Positions 1 to 8,982 of a DNA stretch of 64,000 nt are shown here, piece after piece. This stretch comes from DASSUW01 sp963835525 (GTDB taxonomy: Bacteria > Actinomycetota > Thermoleophilia > Solirubrobacterales > Solirubrobacteraceae): contig CAWIFM010000006.1 in assembly GCA_963835525.1 (NCBI GenBank), positions 1-64,000 of the forward strand. Direction: 5' to 3'. How positions within the stretch are numbered: the stretch's first letter is position 1; the number at the start of each line of letters is the position of its first letter. The notes below the pieces were generated by a model. It did no database searches. It was not told the DNA's origin and was given only the letters and a program-made list of their open reading frames with translations. Made by a program: the position numbers and the translations under genes.

Positions 1-284
1 TGCAGCGTCTCGCGGTCGACGGCCGTCATCCCGCCGGGGCGGCTGACGACGAACTCGAGGCTGCGGATGGCGGGCGTCCCGAGATCGGGGAAGAAGACCT
101 CGGTCAGCTCGCGCTGGCGCAGCGTGAACCAGACGCGACTGGCCGGGGTGCTCGACGTCCCGAACGCGGTTTTGTCGGCCGGCGTCCACGTCGGCCGCGT
201 GCCGGGCGCTCCATAGGCGCGGGTGCGGGCCGTCGCCGGAGCGGCGAGCAGGAGGACGAAGACGACGACGAGGACGAGACGCAT
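1..284 (-). CDS. GH15-type glucoamylase/glucodextranase, N-terminal fragment
   Basis: Only the first 94 or so codons are in the window; the gene continues past the left edge. The ATG at 284-282 opens a signal peptide (MRLVLVVVFVLLLAAPATA). It is followed by a segment typical of the glucodextranase N-terminal domain found in GH15 glucoamylases: a YGAPGTRPTWTPADKTAFGT-like stretch, then SRVWFTLRQRELTEVFFP and a conserved LEFVVSRPGGM. Family knowledge predicts an exported enzyme removing glucose from alpha-glucans; the catalytic (alpha/alpha)6 barrel is not visible. No frameshift is seen in this piece. The assignment rests on the N-terminal domain alone, so exact substrate cannot be given. Confidence 0.7.
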   Translation of the reverse strand, partial: MRLVLVVVFVLLLAAPATARTRAYGAPGTRPTWTPADKTAFGTSSTPASRVWFTLRQRELTEVFFPDLGTPAIRSLEFVVSRPGGMTAVDRETL

Positions 285-326
285 GGCAGGCGAGCTACCC
301 GTAGCGTGTGGCGCATGTCCCCCCCC

Positions 327-1142
327 ATGCCGCCTCTGGAGGGCGTCGAGCATAGCTTCCACGAGCTCCCGACCGGAGTGCGAGTGCACGTCGCCGGCGC
401 ACGGTCCTCCGGACGCCCCGGCGGTGCTCGCGCTGCACGGCTGGCCGCAGCACTGGTGGTCGTGGCGGGCGGTGATCGCCGGAGCTGGAGGGCGAGTTCC
501 GCGTGATGTGCCCGGACATGCGCGGCTTCGGCTGGTCGGGCTGGCCGGCCGACGGCGACTTCCCCAAGCAGCGCGTCGCCGACGACGCGCTCGCGCTGCT
601 CGACGTGCTCGGCCTCGAGCGGGTGCGCCTGGTCGGCCACGACTGGGGCGGCTGGGCGGCGATCCTGGCCGCGCTCACCGCGCCCGAGCGGTTCTCGGGG
701 CTGCTCGCGCTGTGGATCGGGCACCCGTGGGTCCCGACGCCTGGCGCGCCCGCAACGCCTACCGGCTCGCCTACCAGCTGCCGCTCTACCTGCCGGCGGT
801 GACGCGCCACGGCGGCCGCCCGCGCAAGATCCTCGAGGACGGCCGGCGCGACGACGCCGGCTGGACGCGCCGGCGAGGTCGACGACTACGTCGCCGCCGT
901 GCGCGCCGCTGCGGCGCGCGACCGGCGCGGCTGTACCGCACCTTCCTCCGCGCGAGCTCACGGCGCCGCCGGCGCGGCTCACGGTGCCCGCGCGGCTGAT
1001 GATCGGCTAGCCGCGAGCCGCTCGGCCGCTACGTCGCGGCGAACTTCCCCGGCGAGGTGGAGATCGTCGACGGCGCCGGGCACTTCCTCCCCGAGGAGGC
1101 CCCGGCGCTCGTCGCGCAGCGGATCCGCGAGCGTGCGGCTGA
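327..1142 (+). CDS. alpha/beta hydrolase, epoxide-hydrolase-like, frameshifted
   Basis: Three reading frames must be joined to read one protein. The parts in order are MPPLEGVEHSFHELPTGVRV, then VLALHGWPQHWWSW (oxyanion HGWP motif), then MRGFGWSGW and RLVGHDWGGWAA with the Asp nucleophile position used by epoxide hydrolases and haloalkane dehalogenases. Next come a cap-like stretch (AYRLAYQLPLYLPA) and finally VDGAGHFLPEEAP carrying the catalytic His. Shifts fall near 400, 490, 740, 890 and 960-1020, and an in-frame TAG lies near 1008. The full domain order is kept, so the breaks look like sequencing error or very recent decay. It overlaps the following EEP gene. The family call is good; the substrate is unknown. 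Confidence 0.6.
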
Positions 1143-1885
1143 TCAGCTGGAACGTCAACCGCCGCACGCGGTGCTGGCCGAGCAGGCGGCGGCGCTCGCC
1201 GAGCGCGGCCGGACGTCGTCGCGCTGCAGGAGATCACCGCGCGCTCGTGGCCGCTGTGGCGGCCGCGCTCGCGACCATCGGCCTCCCCCGTGCTCGCTGC
1301 GCGCGGACCGTCCCGGCCGCGCCGGCGCACGGTCGTGATGATCGCGGCGCGCGAGCCGCTCGCGCCGGCCGACGCGCTCGCGCGTGCCGTGGCCGGAGAC
1401 GCACGCTCGCCGCCGACGGTCGACGGCGTCGCCGTGCACGCCGCCCACGTGCCCAACGCCGCCAACGGCTGGGTCAAGCCCGACACGCTCGCGGCCATGC
1501 GCGCCGGCCTCGAGGCCGGGACCGGCCCGCGCATCCTCTGCGGCGACCTCAACACGCCGCGCCGCGAGCACCCCGACGGCACGGTGATCTCGTTCGCGCG
1601 CGACACGCGCGAGCGCCTGCGCGAGGAGCGCGGCGAGCGGTGGGACGGCGCCGAGCTCGGCGTCGTCCCGGGCCTGCGCGACCTCGGCTTCGCCGACGCG
1701 TTCCGCGCCCTGCACGGCTACGAGCGCAAGGAGCCGAGCTGGGTCTTCTCCCACGGCGGCGGCTGGCGCCTCGACCACGTCTTCGTCTCGGCCGAGCTCG
1801 AGCCGGTCGCCGCCGACCTACCACCACGCCTGGCGCGACGGCGGCCTCAGCGACCACTCGGCGCTCGAGGTGGACGTCAGCCTAG
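1133..1885 (+). CDS. endonuclease/exonuclease/phosphatase (EEP) family protein, frameshifted
   Basis: A GTG at 1133 opens VRLISWNVN, the classic first EEP motif (metal-binding Asn). After a shift DVVALQEI supplies the LQE motif. A long intact stretch from about 1335 to 1820 carries ILCGDLNTP and RLDHVF, and GLSDHSALEV near 1850 supplies the terminal SDH motif. All metal and catalytic motifs of the DNase I/AP-endonuclease-like fold are present, giving a Mg-dependent phosphodiesterase of about 250 residues. At least three single-base shifts interrupt it (near 1190-1215, 1290-1330 and 1820). The TAG at 1883-1885 forms a shared CTAG with the stop of the convergent reductase gene, which favours this end point. 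Nucleic-acid, lipid-phosphate or sugar-phosphate substrates are all possible. Confidence 0.6.
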   Translation: MRLISWNVNRRTRCWPSRRRRSPSAAGRRRAAGDHRALVAAVAAALATIGLPRARCARTVPAAPAHGRDDRGARAARAGRRARACRGRRRTLAADGRRRRRARRPRAQRRQRLGQARHARGHARRPRGRDRPAHPLRRPQHAAPRAPRRHGDLVRARHARAPARGARRAVGRRRARRRPGPARPRLRRRVPRPARLRAQGAELGLLPRRRLAPRPRLRLGRARAGRRRPTTTPGATAASATTRRSRWTSA

Positions 1886-2989
1886 GCCGCGGCCGGCTCG
1901 CCGTGCTGAAGCGCTCGCGCGCCTCCTCGCGGGTCATCGCCCGCTTGCCCCAGCGGACCTCCTCGGCGTAGTCGATCAGCGTGCCGAAGAAGTCGGCGAG
2001 CCGCGGCGGGCGGATGCCCGGCCGGGCCGAGCAGCGCCTTGCGCGCGGCAGTCGTCGAACACGACCTCCATGTCGAAGTACGGCATGTAGACCGCGCCGT
2101 GCTCGTCGTCGTCGGGCCCGCCGCCGTCGACGACCTCGGGGCGCGGCCGGTCGAAGCGGTCGCACGCGAGCTCGACGAGCTCGTTGGCGAACGGCGCGTC
2201 GCGGCCGGCGACGAGGTTGAACACGCCCTGGTCGCCGACGTCGAGCAGGTGCACGAGCGCGTCGGCCACGTAGTCGACCGGCACGACGTCGACGTGGGCC
2301 GATCGGCAGCGCCGGGATCGCGTCGAACAGCCCGCGCGAGAACGCCCGCAGCGGCCAGTAGAGGACGTTGAAGGCCGGCGTCCAGCCGGAGTCGGACTCG
2401 CCCATGACGATGCTCGGCCGCGCGATCGCCGGCGCCAGGTCGGTCGGCCTCGCGCACGATGTGCTCGGCCTCCCACTTGGTCTGCTCGTAGGTGTTGCGG
2501 AACTCCTGGCCCGCGTCGAGCTGGCGCTCGCGGAACGTGCCCGCGTGCTTGCCGGCCACGTAGGCGGTCGAGACGTGCACGAAGCGCTCCAGGCGGCCGA
2601 GCGCCTTGCACTCGCGCGCGAAGCCGATCATCTCGCGCGTGCCCTCGACGTTGATCTGCGCGCGCCTCGTCGAGCGGCAGGTCGAACGAGATCGAGGCCG
2701 CGCAGTGCAGGATCGCGCCGACCTCCTCGGCCAGCGCGGTGCGCTCGCCGCGCTCGATGCCCAGCCCGGCGCTGGTGACGTCGCCGGCCACCGCGCGGAC
2801 GCGGTCGCGGTACGGCGACGGGTCGCGCCAGAGCTTGGCCAGCACGCCGTCGAGGCGCTCCTCGGCGGCCGCGTCGTCGGCCGCGCGCACGAGCGCGACG
2901 ACCTCGCGGTCGCCGGCCTCGAGCAGCCGCGCGAGCACCTCCATGCCGAGGAAGCCGGTCGCGCCGGTGAGGAAGACGGGCGGCCTCAT
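1882..2989 (-). CDS. SDR-family reductase, acyl-thioester/fatty acyl-CoA reductase-like (NAD_binding_4), frameshifted
   Basis: The ATG at 2989-2987 overlaps the fabI stop as ATGA, so it is the last gene of the fab operon. The N-terminus PPVFLTGATGFLGMEVLARL is a Rossmann TGxxGxxG motif. AILHCAASISFDLPL follows, then HVSTAYVAGK and NTYEQTKWEAE, which supply the Tyr-x-x-x-Lys pair. HVDVVPVDYVADALVHLL and a C-terminal tail complete an extended SDR of about 365 residues. This order matches the male-sterility/thioester-reductase subgroup that reduces acyl thioesters to aldehyde or alcohol. Four or five single-base shifts (near 2050, 2300, 2440 and 2665) break the frame. Position next to fabI suggests an acyl-ACP or acyl-CoA substrate; that is inference. 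Confidence 0.6.
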
Positions 2990-3786
2990 GCGGTCGCCTC
3001 CTCGGTCACCGGCGCGAGCGCAGTGCCCATCGCGTGGAAGCCGCCGTCGACGTGCAGGATCTCGCCGGTGATCGCCGCGCGCCAGGTCGCTGAGCAGGAA
3101 CAGGATCGCCGCCGCGACGGGCGCCGGGTCGTCGGTGTCCCAGCCGAGCGGCGCCTGGCGCTGCCAGGCCGTCGGCGAGGTCGCCGAAGCCGGGGATGCC
3201 GCGCGCGGCGAGCGTGCCCAGCGGGCCGGCGGACACGAGGTTCACGCGCACGCCGCGCGGGCCGAGGTCGCGCGCCAGGTAGCGCGAGGTCGCCTCCAGC
3301 GCCGCCTTGGCGACGCCCATCCAGTCGTAGACCGGCCAGGCGACCTGGGCGTCGAAGTCGAGCCCGACGACGCTCGCGCCCTCCTCGGGGAACAGGTCGG
3401 CGAGCGCGGCGGCCAGCGCCTTCAGCGAGAACGCGCTGGTCCGGAACGCCACCTCGGCGCTCTCGGGCGGCGTGTCGAGGAAGTTGCCGCCGAGCGCGTC
3501 CTCGGGCGCGAACGCGATCGCGTGCAGGACGCCGTCGACGCGGCCCCAGCGCTCGCGCAGCTCGTCCGCCAGCGCCTCGAGGTCCTCGGGGCTGTTGACG
3601 TCGAGCTCGAGCACGTCGGGCGGCTGCGGCGAGCTTGGTCGCCGACCGCTCGGTCATGCGCTTCGCGCGGCCGAACCCGGTGAGGATCACCTCGGCGCCG
3701 GCCTCCTGGGCCTGGCGCGCGACCTCGTACGCGATCGACTCGCGGTTGACGACGCCGGTGATGAGGAGCTTCTTGCCTTCGAGCAT
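2986..3786 (-). CDS. fabI: enoyl-[acyl-carrier-protein] reductase FabI, frameshifted
   Basis: Catalyses the last reduction of each type II fatty-acid cycle with NAD(P)H. MLEGKKLLITGV followed by NRESIAYEVA is the FabI nucleotide-binding start. HAIAFAPEDALGG follows, and PVYDWMGVAKAALEA supplies the FabI-specific Tyr-x6-Lys active site (Tyr-x3-Met-x-x-Lys elsewhere in SDRs). RVNLVSAGPLGTLAA is the substrate loop. Shifts occur near 3635 and near 3160 and 3080. The ATG at 3786 was chosen because homologs start MLEGK; an ATG lies two codons upstream. The stop overlaps the next gene as ATGA. The frame is open backwards into the MaoC gene without a stop (see findings). Confidence 0.8.
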   Translation of the reverse strand: MLEGKKLLITGVVNRESIAYEVARQAQEAGAEVILTGFGRAKRMTERSATKLAAAARRARARRQQPRGPRGAGGRAARALGPRRRRPARDRVRARGRARRQLPRHAARERRGGVPDQRVLAEGAGRRARRPVPRGGRERRRARLRRPGRLAGLRLDGRRQGGAGGDLALPGARPRPARRAREPRVRRPAGHARRARHPRLRRPRRRPGSARRRSAGTPTTRRPSRRRSCSCSATWRAAITGEILHVDGGFHAMGTALAPVTEEATA

Positions 3787-3789
3787 GCG

Positions 3790-4308
3790 CATCTCGAGAG
3801 CGGGATGCGGGACGAAGTCGTCGTTGCGCTCGGTCTCGACCTCGGCGAGCCCGTCGCGGCGCCAGAGCACCTCGACGCGCGCGCGGCACACGCGTGCGGT
3901 CGTCCTGGTTGACGACGGTCCACGCGAACGCCACGAGCCCGGCGCTCGTCGGAGCCTGCGCCGAGCTCGGCGACCTTGCCCTCGACGTGGATCGTGTCGC
4001 CGAAGCGCACCGGGCGCTTGAAGGTCGCGTCGGCCACGCGCCGCAGCGCGATCACGCGGTCGGGGTCGAACGGCACGAGGCCGGACGGCGAACGAGACGA
4101 CGAGCAGCCCGTGGGCGATCCGCTCGCCGAACGGCCCGTCCGCCGCCCACTCGGCGTCGGTGTGCTGCGGGTGCCAGTCGCCGGTGAGCGCCGCGAAGCC
4201 GACGACGTCGGCCTCGGTGACGGTGCGCCCGCGGGTGGTGAACTCCTGGCCGGCCTCGAGCTCCTCGAAGGGCGCCGGCCAGCTGATCGGTCGGTGATGC
4301 GGCATCAT
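3790..4308 (-). CDS. MaoC-like (R)-3-hydroxyacyl dehydratase, frameshifted
   Basis: A single hot-dog domain of about 170 residues. The ATG at 4308 overlaps the carboxyltransferase TGA (ATGA). FTTRGRTVTEADVVGFAALT leads into TGDWHPQHTDAEWA, the MaoC/(R)-hydratase motif with catalytic Asp and His, then GERIAHGLLVVS. After shifts near 4080 and 3950 the frame resumes with PVRFGDTIHVEGKV and ends VEVLWRRDGLAEVETERNDD. In this operon it could provide the 3-hydroxyacyl-ACP dehydratase step, since no FabA or FabZ is seen in the window; that role is inferred. The end is uncertain because the frame runs into fabI without a stop. Confidence 0.7.
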
Positions 4309-5769
4309 AGGGGGATGTTCCGCACGCCCTGCGGCGGGCTGCGCGATCGCGTCGAGCGTGGACAGCGCCTCGCACAGCCGGCGGCGCGTGTCGCCGGGCA
4401 GGATGACCTCGTCGATGTAGCCCTCGGCGGCGGCGGTGCCGGCGCTCAGGTGCTCGTCGGCGTACTCGTCGGCGAACTCGTCGCGCGCGGCGTCGGGGTC
4501 GTCGGCGGCCGCGATGTCGCGGCGGTTGACGATCGTCACGGCCTGCTTGGCGCCCATGACGCCGAGCTGGGCGCTGCGGCCACGCGAACGTGTAGTCGGC
4601 GCCGAGGTCGCGCGCGTTCATGGCGATGAACGCGCCGCCGAACGCCTTGCGCAGCACGACGGTCACCTTCGGCACGGTCGCCTCGGCGAACGCGTGCACG
4701 AGCTTGGCGCCGTGGCGGATCACGCCCGACTGCTCCTGCCGGGTGCCGGGCATGAAGCCCGGCGTGTCGACCAGCACGACCAGCGGCAGGCCGAACGCGT
4801 TGCAGGTGCGCACGAAGCGCGCGCCCTTGGAGGCCGACTCGGCGTCGAGCACGCCGCCGAGGTAGCTTCGGCTGGTTGGCGATCACGCCGACGGGCGGCC
4901 GTCCATGCGGGCGAACCCGCAGACGATGTTGCGCGCCCACTTCGGGCGCGCACTCGAGCAGGCGGCCGCCGTCGACCACGCCGCGGATGACGTCGCGCAC
5001 GTCGTAGACGCTTGCGCTCGTCGTCCGGCACCGGCTCGCCGGCGTCGTAGCCGACCGGGCCGACCGGGCGCCACTGCGGGGCGCGCTCGCCGGTGTTGGA
5101 CGGGCAGGTGGTCGAGCAGGTCGCGCGCGAGGTCAGCGCCGCGTCGGCGTCCGTCGGGGCGACGAAGTGCGCCACGCCGTTGCGCTCGTGGACCTTGTGG
5201 CCGCCGAGCTCGGCGGCGCTGACGTCCTCGCCCATGACCTCGCGGACGACGGCGGGGCCGGTGAGGAACATGTTCGCCCGCTCGGTCATGATCACGAAGT
5301 CGGTCAGCGCGGGCGAGTACGAGCCGCCGCCGGCGCGAGGCGCCGCAGATCACCGAGATCTGCGGGATCTTGCCGCTCAGCGCGACGTGCTCGCGGAAGA
5401 TGCGGGCGTAGCCGGCGAGCGCCGCCGTGCCCTCCTGCATGCGCGCGCCGCCGGACTCGATGAAGCCGACGACGGGCGCGCCGGCGCGGCCGGCGAGCCG
5501 GAGCACCTTCACGATCGAGTCGGCGTGCTGCTCGCCGAGCGAGCCGCCGAGGTACGACGGGTCCTGCGCGTAGCAGAACACCGGCCGGCCGTCGACGCGG
5601 CCGGCGCCGGCGATCACGCCGTCCCGGCGCGCGCCTTCTCGCCCATGCGCCGCGAGCGGACGTCCGAGCGCAGCAGCGTCAGCGAGCCGCGGTCGCAGAG
5701 CGCCTCGAGGCGCTCGACGGGCGACAGGCGCTCCTGCTCCTGGTCGGAGCGGATCATCTCGACGGTCAT
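4305..5769 (-). CDS. acyl-CoA (acetyl/propionyl-CoA) carboxylase carboxyltransferase subunit, frameshifted
   Basis: About 490 codons of a PCC-beta-type carboxyltransferase that moves carboxylate from biotin to acyl-CoA. The start MTVEMIRSDQEQERLSPVER has a good GGAGGT ribosome site 8 bases upstream. Hallmarks are YLGGSLGEQHADSIVK, FIESGGARMQEG (oxyanion-hole glycine pair), GPAVVREVMGE, then VVLVDTPGFMPGTRQE and RKAFGGAFIAMN, ending VRNIPL just before the stop. At least eight single-base shifts are scattered through it (for example near 5622, 5338, 5103, 5010, 4950, 4895, 4865 and 4575), mostly insertions. It lies between fabF and MaoC with overlapping stop/start codons, so it probably supplies malonyl-CoA for the same pathway. 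No biotin carboxylase gene is in the window. Confidence 0.8.
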
Positions 5770-6957
5770 GCAACCTCCAGGCAGAGCACGGCGTTGTGCC
5801 CGCCGAAGCCGAACGCGTTGGACAGGGCCACGGCCGGCTTGCCGTTGATGTCCAGGTCCGCGCCTCGTTGGGGACGTAGTCGAGGTCGAGACCCTCGTCC
5901 GGGTGCTCGTAGTTGAGGGTGGGCGGAGCGACCCGGTCGCGCATGCGCCAGGATCGTGGCCACGGCCTCCACGGCGCCGGCGGCGCCGAGCAGATGGCCG
6001 ATGGACGACTTCAGCGAGGACACCGGGACGCCGTCGCCGAGGACCGACTTGATCGCGATCGTCTCGGCGCGGTCGTTGAGCGGCGTCGAGGTGCCGTGCG
6101 CGTTGACGTAGACGACGTCCTGCGGGCCGTAGCCGGCGTCGTTGAGCGCGGCCTCCATCGCCTCGATCGCGCCCCCGCCGTCCTTCTCCGGGGCGGTCAG
6201 GTGGTAGGCGTCCGAGGACGCGCCGTAGCCGGCGAGCGGGGCGAGGATGGTCGCGCCGCGCGCGCGCGCGCGCTCGCCGTCCTCGAGCACCAGCACCGCG
6301 GCGCCCTCGCCCATGACGAAGCCGTCGCGCTGGGCGTCGAACGGGCGCGAGATGCCCTCGTCGCTGAGCGCGTCGAGCGCCGCGAAGGCGGCGGTGGCGA
6401 GCGGCGTCAGCGCGGCCTCGGAGCCGCCGGTGACGACCGCGTCGGCGTCGCCGCACTGGATCATGCGGGCGGCGGTGCCGATCGCGTGCGCGCCCGCCGC
6501 GCAGGCGGACAGCGTGGCGAACGACTGGCCGCGCAGGCCGTGGCGCATGGACACGGCCGCCGAGGCGGAGTTGCCCATCAGCAGCGGGATCGAGAGCGGC
6601 GAGACGGCCTTCGGGCCCGGACTCGAGCAGCTTCTTGTGGTTGGCCTCGAGCGTCCCGATGCCGCCGATGCCCGTGCCGATCAGCGTGGCGACGCGGTCG
6701 GCGTCGTACGGCAGCTCGTCCTTCCAGCCGGCCTCGGCGAGCGCCTCGTCGGAGGCGACCATCGCGAACTGCGAGAAGCGGTCCGCGCGGCGCGCCTGCT
6801 TGACGGTCAGGTACTCGGTCGGGTCGAACTCGGTGGCGGCGCCGACACCGTCCTCGATGCCGGACTCGCCGGCCCGCCAGCGTTCATAGAGCGTGCGGGC
6901 GCCGACCCCGAGCGGGGTCACGGCGCCGACGCCGGTGACGACGATCTCGCGATTCAT
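5766..6957 (-). CDS. fabF: beta-ketoacyl-ACP synthase II FabF, frameshifted
   Basis: Condenses malonyl-ACP with acyl-ACP. MNREIVVTGVGAVTPLG is the canonical thiolase-fold N-terminus. LSACAAGAHAIG holds the nucleophilic Cys, NAHGTSTPLND the first catalytic His and SSIGHLLGAAG the second, and NAFGFGGHNA is the C-terminal glycine loop. The length is about 395 codons, normal for FabF. Single-base shifts lie near 6615 (an extra C after GAGTC), 5945 and 5860. The ATG at 6957 overlaps the acpP TGA and the TGA at 5768-5766 overlaps the carboxyltransferase ATG, so translation is coupled on both sides. Confidence 0.85.
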
Positions 6958-7203
6958 CCTGCGCGGCTCACCACCAGGTCGATCGCGTCGCCGACGGTCT
7001 TGATCTTGCCGACGTCGTCGCCCTTGAGCTGGACGCCGTACTCGTCCTCGATGATCTGCGAGAGCTCGGCGAGGTCGAGCGAGTCGACGTCGAGCTCCTC
7101 GAACGTGGCGTCGCGCGAGATCTGCGGACTCGTCGACGCCGAACTGCGGGAGCGCCTCGGTGACGGTCTTCTCGACGGCCTCGGGGGTGACGGTGGCAGC
7201 CAT
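6954..7203 (-). CDS. acpP: acyl carrier protein, frameshifted
   Basis: About 82 residues. It starts MAATVTPEAVEKTVTEALPQ. After one extra base near 7131 (GAGTCC where GAGTC restores the frame) it reads DATFEELDVDSLDLAELS, whose DSL serine is the 4'-phosphopantetheine attachment site. The end is KIKTVGDAIDLVVSRAG. The ribosome site AAAGGAGAAA lies about 11 bases before the ATG. The stop overlaps the fabF start as ATGA. It carries the growing acyl chain for FabD, FabH, FabF, FabG and FabI. The fabG-acpP-fabF order is the usual one. Confidence 0.85.
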
Positions 7204-7223
7204 GGTCTCTGGTTTCTCCTTTG

Positions 7224-7974
7224 TCAGGCGGACATGCCGCCGTCGACGAACAGGGTCGTCCCGGTCACGTAGCCGGCGTCCTCGGAGGCGAGGAACCGCA
7301 CGGCGGCGGCCACGTCCTCCGGGGTGCCGACACGGCGGGCCGGGATGGCCTCGATGACGGCGTCAGGTACGTCCTTGGTCATCTCGGTCTCGATGAAGCC
7401 TGGTGCGACCGCGTTGACGGTCACGCCGCGCCGCGCGACCTCGGCGGCGACGGTCTTGGTCATGCCGATCAGGCCGGCCTTGGCCGCGGCGTAGTTGGAC
7501 TGGCCCGCGTTGGCGCGGGGTCCGACGACGGAGGCGACGTTGACGATCCGCCCGTAGCGGGCCTTGATCATCGGCCGCATCGCGCGGCGGGTGAGGCGGA
7601 AGGCGGCGGTCAGGTTGGTGCCGATCACGCTTGTCCCACGCCTCGTCGTCGAGCTGGATGGCCAGCCCGTCGGCGGTCACGCCGGCGTTGTTGACGAGCG
7701 CGAGCACCGGGCCGAGCTCCTCCTCGACCTGCTTGAAGAGCTCGTCGGGCGCGCCGTTGGTGACGTCGGCGTGAAACGCGGCGGCCTTGCCGCCCGCGTC
7801 CTCGATCGCCTTCACGGTGGCCTTGGCGCCGTCCTCGTCGGAGCGGTAGTTGACCGCGACCTGCCAGCCGTCGTCGGCCAGCGCCTTCGCGATCGCGGCG
7901 CCGATGCCCTTGGAGGCGCCGGTGACCAGTGCGGTGGCGTTCTCGGGGCGGGCCAAGCTAGCGACACTCCCCAT
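7224..7974 (-). CDS. fabG: 3-oxoacyl-ACP reductase FabG, one frameshift
   Basis: Classical SDR of about 250 residues that reduces 3-ketoacyl-ACP with NADPH. TALVTGASKGIGAAIA is the TGxxxGxG cofactor motif, LVNNAGVT the NNAG motif, VASVVG holds the catalytic Ser and SNYAAAKAG the Tyr-x-x-x-Lys pair. It ends GYVTGTTLFVDGGMSA, the standard FabG C-terminus. A single extra C near 7630 (AAGCGTGATC for AAGGTGATC-like reading) separates the halves. Start choice is open: ATG 7974, or TTG 7956 with GGGGAG upstream, which would relieve overlap with fabH. It is 20 bases upstream of acpP. Confidence 0.85.
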
Positions 7975-8982
7975 TCGATGACGCCGGCGCCCCAGGTGAA
8001 GCCCGCGCCGATGGCGGCGATCAGGACCTTCTGGCCGGGGCGCAGCCGCCCGTCCTCGCGCAGCAGCGAGAGCGTGAGCGGGATCGAGGCGGCCGAGGTG
8101 TTGGCCATGTGGGCGACGTAGTCGGCCACGCGGGCGGGCTCGAGGTCGAGCCGCTCGCCGACGGCGCGGATGATCCGGCCGTTGGCCTGGTGGTAGACGA
8201 AGAGATCGATGTCGTCGAGCTCGAGGCCGGCGCGCGCGACGGCGGCAACGGTGGCCTCGCTGAGGCGCTTGACCGCGGTCATGTAGGTCGAGTGGCCGTC
8301 CATGACGAGCACGCGGTCTTCGTGGTTGGCCGTGATGCGGTCGCCCAGCGAGCCGTCGGCGGCCAGCACGATCGGACCGATGTCGCCCTCGCCCTCGTGG
8401 CCGATCAGCACGGCGCCCGCGCCGTCGCCGAACAGGGCGGCGGTCTTCGGGTCGTCGAAGTTCGTGATGCGGGTGAGCAGCTCGGCGCCGATCACCAGCA
8501 CGCGCTCGGCGCGGCCGGTCTCGACCTGGCCGGCGGCCAGGCGCAGGGCGGCGAGCCAGCCGGTGCAGGCGGCGCCGATGTCGATCGCCCCGGCGTTCTC
8601 GGCGCCGAGCGCGTTGGCCACGACCGGCGCGGCGTTCGGCGTGATGTCGTCGGGCGTCATCGTCGCCACGAGCACGAGGTCGACGTCGCGCGGGTCGACG
8701 CCCGCGTCCTGGAGGGCCTTGCGGCCCGCGAAGGTCGCGTACTCCGACGAGCGTCTCGTGCGGCAGCGCGCGGCGGCGCGACTTGATGCCGGTCCGCTTC
8801 TGGATCCAGGCGTCGTCGACGCCGATGCGCTCGGCGATGGCGCCGTTGGGGACGACCTCCGGCGGCACGTGGTGGCCGAGGCCGAGGACCCGGGCCGTGC
8901 GCGGCTCCGTCCGCATGTTGCCGTTGCGGGTGGCCTCGCGGGCGATCGTTGCGAGGTCTGCGGGCAGCTCGGCGCTACGCAT
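7958..8982 (-). CDS. fabH: beta-ketoacyl-ACP synthase III FabH, frameshifted
   Basis: Starts fatty-acid synthesis by condensing an acyl-CoA with malonyl-ACP. ARVLGLGHHVPPEVVPN is the usual N-terminus. IDIGAACTGWLAAL holds the nucleophilic Cys, FVYHQANGRII the His and HMANTSAASIPL the Asn of the Cys-His-Asn triad, and GAGFTWGAGVIEWG is the C-terminal signature. An extra base near 8757 breaks the frame. The ATG at 8982 has a strong GAGGAG site and lies 8 bases inside fabD; an internal ATG at 8916 is closer to the homolog start. After EWG this frame has no stop and runs on to about 7812 inside fabG; one base less near 7965 would end it at the TAG 7960-7958, which I used. Confidence 0.8.

Noticed and set aside
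327..8760. The left 9 kb as a genuine pseudogene region
   Set aside because: All motifs of essential fab genes are intact across the shifts, and shifts recur in fixed contexts, so error is more likely than decay.
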